A stretch of DNA of 64,000 nucleotides, from contig NC_081405.1 in NCBI RefSeq assembly GCF_030272615.1, positions 575,159,752-575,223,751 of the forward strand, in the 5' to 3' direction. The position numbers and the translations under genes were made by a program. This DNA comes from Cryptomeria japonica. Lineage: Eukaryota > Streptophyta > Pinopsida > Cupressales > Cupressaceae. Every line of letters begins with the position of its first letter. Within the stretch, counting starts at the first letter, position 1. Below the pieces are notes generated by a model that searched no databases, was not told the origin of the DNA, and saw only the letters and a program-made list of their open reading frames with translations. Positions 1 through 10,909 of the stretch are shown one piece after another.

Positions 1-739
1 AAATTATCAAATTTTTAAAGTAATGAATTTGGTTTATTTTCTTTCTCTTATCTTACTTCTTATTTTAATAATTCAACTACTTTTCTCTCATAATGATTAG
101 TAAAAGAGATATTGCTTATTTTTAATTAATTTGTTATTTAATAGAGTTTCTTGAACATCACATTTTACTATAACATAAAATAAAATATAATTTTAAAAAA
201 TTAATCCTACTAAATAGATTTTTGTTCTTTGTGGTTGGTATTCAAATATTTAAATATTTATTGAAGATTTAATGTTTTGAATTTCCTTTGTTGAGTAGCC
301 TTATCCTTAATGTTTATTAAGACAACTGACAAGTGTTATACTACTACTATCTTATTGTGGTGAATTAAGACCATTAGAAGTTTCTACTAATGATCTAAAT
401 ATATGTTTCACTTCGAAGATTTCATGACTATAGAATTGAACGACCTATCTTCTATCAATGTTGTAAGTAATATTTTCAAAGATAGAAGGTAAAAAGTTAG
501 TGGGTAGTATTTGTTATATTCCATAGAAGATAGAAGATTTTAAAAATGCTAGTTTTCTCTAGTTTAAATTAAAGAGACTTGATTTTATTATAATATTTAG
601 TTTATAAATTTTCATAATATTTGGATAAATTTAGATTCATTCATGATTAATATTTGATAGTTATTACCTTCTTTAGGGCCATACCACCAATTTTTAGTTT
701 TCACTATTTGTTTAATATAAAATCTAGTGGTCTGAATTG
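1..739. other. AT-rich sequence, nothing recognised
   Basis: No open frame of useful length, no LTR termini and no tandem repeat seen. Strongly AT-rich, like decayed intergenic plant DNA. Confidence 0.6.
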
Positions 740-890
740 TATTCCATGAGATAAAATGTACCTACAATAAGTAATGTTCACGGGGGCTAAAACTTCGGAT
801 TGTTCATGTAAATCAAAATCAATCATTGAAAACTAATTTTGGGTCTAGCGATCATTACAAATATTTTGTACATTTTATCTCACATAATAC
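740..890. repeat. Short inverted-repeat (MITE-like) structure
   Basis: GAGATAAAATGTAC at 748-761 is repeated exactly in inverse as GTACATTTTATCTC at 868-881. A second inner pair (gtaatgttc / gatcattac) extends the imperfect stem to about 32 bp around an ~85-base middle. This is the architecture of a tiny non-autonomous inverted-repeat element. No convincing target duplication was found, so it could also be a chance or remnant hairpin. Confidence 0.45.
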
Positions 891-2339
891 AATGGGGGAT
901 GTTATTTTATATTTTAAAATTATTATAGAAATTAAATATTATAGAATCTATCCTTTAAACTTATGAATGATTTCCACCTTCAGGCCTCTACATTTCTATA
1001 AATAAATTATGTTTTTTTAATGAAAGAATTCACCATGTTATTAGTACTTCATTTTCTTAATATTTTCTAAGATTTTACAAAAAAAATTATAATTTATTTT
1101 TGGTATTAAAAATTTCCTCGATAAAAGTAAATATTTTTTGAAAGAAAGAAATTGCGCCAATAAAACTAATATTTTTTTCTTAAAATATTATATATTACTC
1201 AATATTTTATATCTTTTCTGAGGGAGGTTCCATTAAGTTATCCCTATTTGAGAAACACATTTTATTAGACAAAATGTGACCTAATACATTAAAAGATTTT
1301 GAAATAGATTTCCTCCAAAGAAATTTTTTCTTATCCTCCATTACCTTTGATATGGAAAAGTAACTTTGATGAAATTTCTATTTACCCCTATACTATATCA
1401 ATAAGATTATCCTTTCTTCCTTATTTGTAGGATAGTTTAATTCTATTTTAGATGTTATTTGAAACATTTTACTTCCTACAAGGAACATTCCTAAAATAAA
1501 TGTTAATGGTGCTTAGCATGCTTCATAATGCTCTCTAAGAAAATCCTGAATATTTTCCTCCATGGGGTTCAAAAAAATAATTAGTAGTTGTAATATGACA
1601 ACATTAAATCCTCCCTTAACTCAATTAAGTAAAAATTTGTACTTAAATAATAATGTAATTAAATGTACTTATTCATATAAAAGTGGGACCAATCCACAAA
1701 CGTTGAGTATAATTTCTCTTTGATGACTGTTCTAATGACATCAACTCATGGGGGACTTATCCTAAGCGCATTGATTCATTAATTGAAGGTATAATGAATT
1801 CAGTCAATTGTTTTAATTAAATAATTTCCAATTGAATTTTAATTTAATTGTAGGGTTAAATATAAATTATAGGTTTGATTTAGGTAAACTACTATAAAAC
1901 ACCTTAACATGAGTTTTCTCCTCATGTGTGTAGTTATAGTTTTTTGACAGAGATAGGAAGTTATGAGGGAAATCAGTAGATTGAGATAGACCAAAATAGG
2001 ATAACCATGGACCAGGGGACCTTTGGTGTCCCGATCACTAGAAAATCTCTCTATGTTATATAGAAATTTAGTTTTGGCTCTCAAGAAGCTACATTTAATT
2101 TGGTGCGTAATACTTAGAAGACCAAGGCGCACTGGGCGATTTGGTCCACTAAATTTAGCTTTAGATTTTAGTCAAATGTGCACCTCTATATTTCCTATTC
2201 AATTTTGCACATTACAAAGTTTCTATTTATACATTAATCTATTACAATCAATTAAGTTTAAATTTATATCTCACTTTATCCTAATTCAATATCATTTCAA
2301 ATCCACACACTTTTAAAAGTAGCAAAGGAATAGAAGCCT
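891..2339. other. AT-rich intergenic sequence without a gene
   Basis: Two ~97-codon open frames overlap on opposite strands near 1839-2316. Neither shows a family motif or plausible coding composition, and both are probably chance. No repeat termini seen. Confidence 0.55.
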
Positions 2340-2960
2340 AAGGTACAATTTGTCTCACTTTGATAAGAGTTATTCAAATTCAATCATATTTTTTGTGGCT
2401 TTGTATTTCAATATTTGTGTTAAAGTGGATATTGGCCCCAATCCTAGCTTTCTTCCTATCAATAAGTGTGTAATCAAAGGATTTCTATCTATGAATACTT
2501 CATAAGGAGTTTATTCATTAATATATGAACAAGATTATCTATTAATCAATTAACAAGTAGTGCTAATTTTTTTTCCCTAAAGAATTTAAAAATATTAGCA
2601 TCACTTAACATGCTTCTAGCTCTTCCTATTAATTTTTGGTATATTACTTTTTGATACCCTCTATTGTTAGGGACTATAAGCAATACTCTTCTACTAAATA
2701 ATACAAACATGTTTATAGAATGTATAATATTTCCTAGAACAATAACCAATGCCATTGTAAAATATCAAATTTTTCTTATCCTATAATTTGACTACTCTTT
2801 ACTAAGGCATTAAATTCCTTATAATTTATGAAAAAATAAGATTTAGTTTGCATAAAATAAACCCAAGTGTATCTCAAGGCTATTGGAGGAAATCAATATT
2901 TACTCTATGCTTATGTTACTTGGGCATTAATCATTTAGTTGTTATAGAATATCCTTATAT
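2340..2960 (-). pseudogene. Ty1/copia integrase-region remnant
   Basis: The minus strand carries pieces typical of the copia integrase C-terminal half: a stretch reading ARSMLSDANIFKFF, then after frame breaks INRS and TPYEVF, the usual order around the 'cysteine-tyrosine-leucine-INRSP...TPYE' segment. Frames are broken by stops. A diverged copy in the same orientation lies at about 29090-29600, where the same order (INRSPCSYLIEKMPYKVLIGR-like) is visible. No LTR can be assigned. It predates insertion of copia element A immediately to the right. Confidence 0.6.
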
Positions 2961-3222
2961 GTATAAGAATGTGAACATGATTATTGTGTCTCTACCTTAC
3001 AAGATAAATTGTTAATGTCTTAGAAAGCTGCTTGTAACTTACATTTATGCGAGATATGAAACTAGTAGTACATTACTACAAATTGCTTTAGATATGTTTT
3101 CTTACTATGATATCTTCCTTAAACATTAAAATTAACTATATTTGATACATAAATCATATTTTTTGATAATTAAACTACTGGATAGGGCTAGTCCCCTTCA
3201 TTAATTTGAAACAAGGTATACA

Positions 3223-4785
3223 TGTTGGCATGATTGGCATAATTGGTGATGATATTGATATACAGGTATAAGGATTGTTGGTGATGATATAGTTGATATG
3301 ATGAGGACAATGATGGCATGGTGATTTGATGATTAGTTATTTGTGTTGTCATTGATGGCAACTATGGCAACTTTCTTTTACTATGTTCTATCTTGTTTAT
3401 TCTTATTTAATTTTTCATCTAGTTTTACCTGTTTAACCTAGCCAGCAATGAATTAAGTTGGTGAGATGAACTGTGCAGTTGACAAAAAATGGGCAAATAG
3501 GACTTTAACTGGTAAACTTGAAACAATGTTATACTTAAGTGGTTGGTTCTGGAGATTGATGATGAATTAGGTGTTGTTGTTTGAAAAATGTGTTTATATC
3601 ATTGTAATGAGTCTATGACCAGAATTGCATCATGTTTTGATAACCAGAAGTCATGTTTGTGATTTACTGTTGTATTTTCAGTAGGGTTTTAGCATGTTTT
3701 TAGAACTGGTAACAAGATCTCTTAACCGGTGATGCTTTATGGTTTGGCAGTGAATTTAATCATAATCATAACTTGATGGTGATATGTCCCAGCCTGTGTG
3801 AGAAATAAAAATGCTTTTTTGGTGTGAGTAAGGATAGAATTCCTTGGGAAATAGTGAAGAGCATAGAATAATGTTTTAAGGGTTTGACTGCTTATTAGAT
3901 CAATGTGCAGTGTCGTATTATGATTATTCAATGGTTGTAATTGTCTTGATATTTGTTGTAGTGTTCTGTATGATGACTTGTTATGATCTATGATGAAAAT
4001 TCATTTGAATCTTGATGCATCTAGAGTTTTATAACCGACAAAGATGTAAAGTCTATTTAGATTAGTTTTAATGAAGTTTGTTGTCTTGGTAATCTAAGAA
4101 AAGAGCATGTAGCCGAACCAGAGGTGTGTGTCAACAAATGTAAAGCAGATTGTAGTTGAAATGGATCTGAATAAGCAAGTAGGAAGTGCTATTCTAGGAT
4201 CATTCATCTATTGTTCCTTAATAGTTGCAATAGGTTCAAAATCCCTTCACTCAGTAGGCCCTTACAGGCCTTGTTCATGTAAATCCCTTAGCCAGGTAGC
4301 TCAACAACTTTAGTTTAAATCCTCCTACGAGGTTGCTTCTTATAGGGCAAAGATCCTAACATAGCTCATATTGTAAATACCTTGACCGGGTGACTCCTAA
4401 CATAGTCTTCTCCTAACTGGGCATCATTGTAAGCTCCTAACCAGGATAGGCTCCTAACAGGGCGCATTCCGAAAGAGTGCAATATATTTTGGGTACCAAT
4501 TCCCACTATGGTTTTCCCCATTTGGGTTTCCACGTGAAAATTTTAGTGTTCATATGGTGATTTTTTTTTTGTGTGTGTTAAGTTGATATATTTCTATTGC
4601 ATGCATGTTATGGAACACTTAAATGACCAGTTTGATAAATCTGATTAGCAAATTGATTTTAGAGGATACTAGTACTGGTTATGAATTGTTTTGGTGAAGT
4701 ATTGATCAGTTTGGTTTAAGATTTCAGCTTCTTGTTAATACTGATTCCTCCCCCCTCTCAGTATAAATGGATCCTCTAAATAACA
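3223..4785 (+). repeat. 5' LTR of copia element A
   Basis: 1563 bp, TG...CA termini, bounded on the right by the primer site. The U5 side has a run of 'tcctaac' phrases (about 4350-4460) and a GGTACCAATTCCCACTATGG box near 4493-4512. A related box occurs in the LTRs of C and D in this window. The sequence recurs as the two-part 3' LTR at 7940-8691 and 26787-27636. Confidence 0.92.
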
Positions 4786-4786
4786 A

Positions 4787-4800
4787 TTGGTATCAGAGCA
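4787..4800 (+). promoter_or_regulatory. Primer-binding site, tRNA-iMet type
   Basis: TTGGTATCAGAGCA follows the LTR end after a one-base spacer. It matches the primer site that plant copia elements use for initiator methionine tRNA. Confidence 0.9.
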
Positions 4801-4830
4801 TTAGGTCCTCTATCTGCAAAAGCTTAACTG

Positions 4831-7800
4831 TTGGAGGAAAAGATCCAGAAGAAAATGATGAAGAAGGAGGGTCTAAAATTTACTAATGACAACTACACAA
4901 TATGGAAAGAGAGAATGGAGATTTATATCAAAGGTATGGGTTCTTATTTTTGGCAGCCTAAATATGTACCTCCTACCAATCCTCTCACTCTAGATGAGCT
5001 TAAGGAGCAGTAGGAAAACAGTTTAGCACTGGAAGACATTGTAAGTGCACTATCTGATACTGAATACATTGATGTAGATGGATTATAAATGACATTTGAA
5101 GTTTGGAAAAAATTAGAACTAATCTATGGTGGTGATAAACATGTTCAAAAAGCAAAGAAAGATAGACTTAGAGGTAAATTTGAAGATATGAGAATGGCAG
5201 AAGGTGAAAATATAGCTCAGTATGGACAAAGGATTAAAGAGGTTGTCGATGGTATTAAAAGTGTTGGAGGAAAGATTGAAGATGACACTGTTGTAAGTAA
5301 GATTCTTAGAACTCATTATGCAATCAGATTTTCTGATATTCAAGAGTTAAGGTCAGTGAGTAGTGATAAGGTCACTATTGATTCACTTATTGGTAAATTG
5401 ACTACATTTGAACTGACTAGTTTTGATAATAGTATTTCTATGTCATCTTAATCATCTTTTAAGGCATCTATAACTGGTACACCTATGAGAAAAGGAAAAG
5501 ATGTATGCCACAGTCATTATTGCAGATCTAGTCATGGTTGTAGCAAGGAAGATATGGATGATGAGGAAAACCTGATGATGAGGAAGATGTGGATGTTTGA
5601 ATCTCTTCTGGCTAAGAGACTTCCGAGAGGGACTGGTAAATATAAAGGTAAACTACCTCTTAAGTATTTCTTTTGCAATAAGATTGGACATATAGCTGCA
5701 AACTACCCTAACAATGATAAAAAGGAGAAGTTTAGGAAATATAAAGGAAAAGGAAAGAAACAATGCTAAGTTGTAGTTGATGAAGGAGTCACTGATGAGG
5801 AATCTAAAGATGATGACTATGTGGAGATTGTGTTTGTTGTTTTTAATAAAGATTTGTTTGATGAAAAGGATTTGGTATCTCAGTTTGAGTCTAGTGATGA
5901 ATGGATAATTGATAGTGGTTGTTCACACAACATGACCAATGATAGGAGAAAAGTTATATATGTTGAAGAGTTTGATGGTGGTGTTGTAAGATTTGGTAAC
6001 AACTCACCCTATATGGTTAAAGGTAAAGGATCTATCTCTATAAATAGTAAAAGTAATGCAAATGATGTTTATTGGGTAGAAGGCTTAAAACATAACATAT
6101 TGAGTGTTGGACAATTGAATGACAAAGCATATCACCTGCAATTTGAATGGAGTGAGAAGGATCTTAGGATGAAAAGGATATTTGATTGCAACTGGTAAAC
6201 AATCTAGAGGTAATATTTTTCATTTGAATTCTAATGTGAATAGTTGTTAGTGGCTAGAATTGAGGATAGGTGGTTATGGCACATAAGATTTTGTCATGTG
6301 AACTTTTATAAGTTGATAAAGGTTAGGAAATCTAGTATGGTGAGAGGTATGCCACAACTTGTGAAACCAGACAATGTGATGTGTAAACAATGTCAGATGA
6401 TTAAGATGACTTCTATATCCTTTAGGAGTAATTCCTTTTCTTCTGAGAATATTCTTGATTTAGTGTATACTAACTTTTATGGTCCTATGAGGACTAGAAG
6501 CTTTTATGGTGATAAGTATTATATGTTTTTTACTAATGATTTTTCAAGGATGATGTGAGTGACTTTTCTGAAAGAGAAATTAGAATCTATCAATAAGTTC
6601 AAGGCTCTTAAAGCCTTAGTAGAAAAGAAAAACTGAAAAATGTCTGAAATGTCTAAGATCTGATCGAGGTGGTGAATTCACTTCTAATGAGTTTGTGAAA
6701 TATTGTGATGAGCAGGGAATAAGAGGCAAATGTCTGCACCTAGGACTCCACAACAAAATGCAATTGCTGAGAGAAGAAACAAGACAATTGTGGAAGTAGC
6801 GAGGACTATGCTGATCCAAGGAGATGTACTGAAGATGTTTTCGAGAGAAGTAGTTAGCACTGTTGTTTAGACTTTGAACCAGGTTCTTGTGAAGAAATGT
6901 AATGATAAACACCTTATGAGATTTGGTATGGAAAAACTCCTAATGTCAGTTACTTGAAATTTTTTGGGAGCAAATGTTTTATTAAAAGAGATTATTTTAC
7001 TGATAAGTATGATGCAAAGAGTGATGAAGGAACATTTATTGGCTATTCCATCAAGAGCAAATCTTTTAAGTGTTACAATAGAAGAAAAAATAAGATAGTT
7101 GAGGGTGTGAATGTTAGGTGGATGAATTATATGATAAAACTTATGAGATCAATAGATCTGAGCCTAAAGATAATGAAGAAAAACAAGTGTTTATTGAACC
7201 AAAAGTGCATAAAAATGATGAACAAAACAACGCAGAAATAGGTTCTCAACCAGTAAACAACGAGGAAGATGATGAACATGAAGAAGAAGTCACTACACTA
7301 GAACCATTAATCGCAAGATATGTAAGGCTAAATAATTTAGAATACTAGATTATTGGTGACAAGAATGTTGGTGTGCAAACTATAAGAAAAATCAGAGAAA
7401 TCCTATCTGATTTCAACCATGGAACCAAAGACAGTTAGAGAAGCATTGAAAGATGATGACTGACTGGATTAAGGTAATAAATGAAGAACTAGATTAGATT
7501 GAGAGAAATAATACATGGTCTCTTGTTCCTAGATCGAAAGACAAAAATGTGATTGGTACAAAGTGGGTCTTTAGAAACAAGGTAAATGAAGATCGTGAGG
7601 TTGTGAGAAATAAGGCAATACTTGTATGCAAAGGGTATGCACAAGAAGAATGTGAAGACTATGGTGAAACCTTTGCACCTTGTGGAAAGACTTGAAGGTG
7701 TTATAATGTTACTTGCCCTTGTAGTTTTAAAATGTTTTAAGGTATATCAAATGGACATTAAATCACCTTTCTTGAATAGTATTCTTGAAGAAGTGTATAT

Positions 7801-7863
7801 AGAACAACCTAGGATAAGGAAAATAACCGACAAAGATCATACAAAGGAGGAGAAGAGAAAGTG
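4831..7863 (+). pseudogene. Copia A gag-pol polyprotein, broken and internally deleted
   Basis: Domain order is gag, zinc knuckle, protease, integrase, start of reverse transcriptase. Gag (about 4831-5450) reads NDNYTIWKERMEIYIKGMG and then KLTTFEL. The knuckle (about 5665-5715) reads FFCNKIGHIAANYP and has lost two metal ligands. Protease keeps DSG in DEWIIDSGCSHNMTN (about 5896-5940). Integrase core pieces include PRTPQQN near 6738. Reverse transcriptase begins with WSLVPRSKDKNVIGTKWVF (about 7518-7575) and stops just after VYQMDIKSPFLNSILEEVYIEQP (residues spread over about 7740-7812). It then joins directly to sequence before the polypurine tract, so the catalytic YVDD region and RNase H are gone. 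More than ten stops and several frameshifts make it non-functional. Confidence 0.9.
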
Positions 7864-7927
7864 AAGATCAGATCAGTTCAACATGAAGAGTTTTTATTAT
7901 GATTCTTTTAGTGTTTCCATCAATGCT

Positions 7928-7939
7928 AAAGTGGGAGAA
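7928..7939 (+). promoter_or_regulatory. Polypurine tract of copia A
   Basis: AAAGTGGGAGAA directly abuts the TGTTGG start of the 3' LTR. This is the position of the plus-strand primer. The minus-strand elements C and D carry near-identical tracts (CCAAAG(T/G)GGGAGAT-like). Confidence 0.85.
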
Positions 7940-8691
7940 TGTTGGCATGATTGGCATAATTGATGATGATATTTATATACTATTATAAGTTCTATTGGTG
8001 ATAATATAATTGATATGATGAGGAGAATGATGACATGGTGATGAATGACTAATATAGATTATATGTTGGTTGGTAATTTGATGATTAGTTATTTGTATTA
8101 TCATTGATGGCAACTATGACAACTTTGTCTTACTTTGTTCTATCTTGTTCATTCTTGTTTACTTTTTCATCTAGGTTTACTAGTATAACCTAAACAATAA
8201 TGGATTAAATTGGTGAGATGAATGGTGCAGTTGATAGAAAGTTGGCAAATAAGATTTTAACTAGTAAACATGAAACAATGTTATGTTTAAGTGATTGGTT
8301 CTGAAGATTGATGAAGAATTAGGTGTTACGGTTTGAAACATGTGTTTATATCATTATAATGAGTCTATGACAAGAACCATGTAATGTTTTGATAACCAGA
8401 AGTCATGTTTGTTATTTAGTGTTGTATTTTTAGTAGCATTTTAGCAAGGTTTTAGAACTGGTAACAAGATCTCTTAGCCAGTGATGCTCTATGGTTTGGC
8501 GATGAATATCATCATGTTCATAACTTGATGGTGACATGTCATAACCCTTGTGAGAAATTAAAATGCTATTTTGGTGCGATTAATGATGGAATTTCTTCGG
8601 AAACAAAGAAGAGCATAGAAGAATGTTTTAAGGGATTGACTTCTTATCAGACTGATGTGGGGTATCGTGTTATGATTATTCAATGGTTGTA
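7940..8691 (+). repeat. 3' LTR of copia A, first part
   Basis: Matches 3223-3939 of the 5' LTR (same opening TGTTGGCATGATTGGCATAA). Ends at ...CAATGGTTGTA, where transposon T begins. The missing rest resumes at 26787. Confidence 0.9.
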
Positions 8692-8721
8692 GGGTTAGTA
8701 TAGGATCATGGGGGGCCAAAA
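8692..8721. repeat. Left terminal inverted repeat of T
   Basis: 30 bp opening GGGTTAGTATAGGATCATGG and ending ..GCCAAAA. The core AGGATCATGG is identical in the right repeat and nearly so in the miniature relative at 28118. Confidence 0.85.
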
Positions 8722-8869
8722 AGTGGTGATGTGAATAAAATAGCCTTCTTCACTCACCTAAAAATGCAAAAATCCATGTTGACTTTTTGCTTGGCCTGTG
8801 TGTCAGTACACCTTGGCCTGGTAAACACCTAAGAAAATCGGATATGCAATTTTTATAGGTAATTTTAAA

Positions 8870-9089
8870 TTAAAAAATAAATTATATAATATATAATGTA
8901 ATATAATAATAAATTATATATAATATAATACATTATATATGATATAATATTAGATTATAATATATTATATAATATATTATTATATTATATAATATAATAT
9001 AATATTTTATTATCTAATATTATATTATATATTATGTACTATGTTATTATAAGAATATATTATTATATTATATAATATATTATTATACT
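8870..9089. repeat. AT-only low-complexity tract and left LINE target duplication
   Basis: Almost pure A+T (runs of 'tataatatatta'). The last 15 bases, ATATATTATTATACT at 9075-9089, recur at 16205-16219 as the target-site duplication of the LINE. The tract resumes after the LINE to about 16245, so the LINE landed inside it. Confidence 0.85.
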
Positions 9090-9228
9090 GATTGAAGGCC
9101 AAAACGAGGTAAGAGATGCGGGAGAGGGAGCTCTGCAACCAAGGTACATGAATGGTCCTTGGCTATAGGTTAGCTCTCTGCCCAGGGGCTCATAGACCTA
9201 GTGGGAGGCCCCCACATTAACTCTATTC

Positions 9229-10581
9229 ATGCCTCCATTAATGGAGAGAAAAACCAATGGTGAAGGGAATAATACCTGCAAAACCCTTGCCAATGGAAAA
9301 AAAACCTTCAGTGAAGCTGTTCAACGGCTCCACATGACCTTTCCAGATGAGGCGAGGTTCGAACTAGAACAAAGCAAGATGTAGCAGCAAATTGCCAAGA
9401 AGGTGAGGTTGCCTCGGCACCAAGAGTCATCATTAAACCTAATTCCTCTATGACTAAATGTATTTCTAAATAAATTTCCAAGCTTAGGGATTCTACGATT
9501 TTTTTAGCAGCCCTTGATGTAGATAAAATGCCATCTAGACAATACCTTAATAAATGGTTTCGGAATACTTGGTCTATTAAGTTTGGAATTTCTAAAATCA
9601 CGAAGCCACTTGGAAAGGTTATTAAAATTGACTCCTTGGCTTCTCTACTACCTCACATGGATGCGAGGCTTCTCATTGCATTCAACCCTGGAGTAACCCT
9701 CCCCTCTTGTATTGACATTTTTTTTGAAAGCCAACTCTTCTCGTGCCCACTAGAATACTTAGGAGGGATTAATGCATGCCATAGATGTAGAAGAAGTGGA
9801 CATTACTTGAAAAACTGCCCTCTGATGGTGAAGAAAAAATGGTACCTCCTTCAAGAAGACTTCCAGCAGAAACTGCCTTCACCCGGAGTCAGAAGAATCT
9901 AATAAGACTGACCCTATTCCCTCTGCATCCCCACCCCTTGACCCTTCCCCCCAACCTAGGGTTTTTGAATCTCTACCCTCATCTGATCCTTCTCCTCCCT
10001 TGTCTCAACCCCAAACCCTCCCTTGCCCATCCACTTCACCTCCCTCAATTGTAGAAGCTATTCTCAAATATCAATTGGCATTAAAAGAAGCTAATTAGGC
10101 TACTAGTAAACCTGATGTATTGGAAATAGATAAGAACAAAATGTCCATTCCTACTGGTGAACCTAGGAAGAAAAATGCTCAGCAAATTATCTTTGAAAAG
10201 ATGAAGATGGCTGCAGAACATAGAAAACAACTTGAATTAGCATTAATTAATCAAAAAAAGGAAATTGAATCATGTACCATACCCTTCCTCCAAGAGTTGA
10301 TTGGAGGGGAAGATGGTGGTACTCATGTTGCCACCAGTGCTACCGAAAAGGTTAGTCACTCCCCTCATGCACCTAAAGTTAATATGAATGCCCCCATAGA
10401 GGATATGAGCGCCCCTCGTATGGAAAATATTCCAATGGAGGCTAAGGATGGAGGAGAGCTAGAATCCAACAATCATACTGAAAAAACATTTGATAACACT
10501 GATGGGGAGGTGGAGCCTACCACTTCTCCTTCTGACCAACCCCTTGAGAAAGGGCATGGGACTGAACTTGGGATACAGTAG
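9229..10581 (+). pseudogene. LINE ORF1 (RNA-binding protein with CCHC knuckle)
   Basis: The ORF1-type protein binds LINE RNA to form the transposition particle. The N-terminal part begins MPPLMERKTNGEGN and includes TFSEAVQRLHMTFPDE. A frame change near 9383 follows, then a domain of the kind often annotated DUF4283 in plants (YLNKWFRNTWSIKFGISKIT). A zinc knuckle with intact spacing, CHRCRRSGHYLKNC, lies at about 9778-9819. The C-terminal third is proline-rich, then acidic and lysine-rich (MEIDKNKMSIPTGEPRKKN). Premature stops and at least two frame shifts. The start at 9229 is the first in-frame ATG leading into the TFSEAV segment. Confidence 0.8.
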
Positions 10582-10909
10582 GCTGAAATGGTGAATAACA
10601 ATATTGAAAGGGAAAATACATTTTCCCCTAATCCTAGAATCTTTGAAGTTGAAGCCAATGATGGGGGAGAAGAACTAACTAGTAATAAAACAAAAAAAAA
10701 AGGAGGAAAAGATCTCTTAAAGTTAGCAAAGACAATTCAGCTAGAAAAGAATCCTTAGGACCTGATCAACTCTCTAAACTCAGGAAAAAAAGAGGGAGAC
10801 CACTATCAACTGTGGCCTTTGATGCCAGCCACCTCTCTAAATCTAAGGAATGGCCCAAATGTTTTGAAGGGTTTAAAGCCCTAGGGGACAATTCTGAAGC
10901 AACCTCCCA

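Noticed and set aside
1839-2316. Two overlapping ~97-codon ORFs on opposite strands
   Set aside because: No motif, no repeat in the window, low-complexity AT-rich codons; expected by chance.
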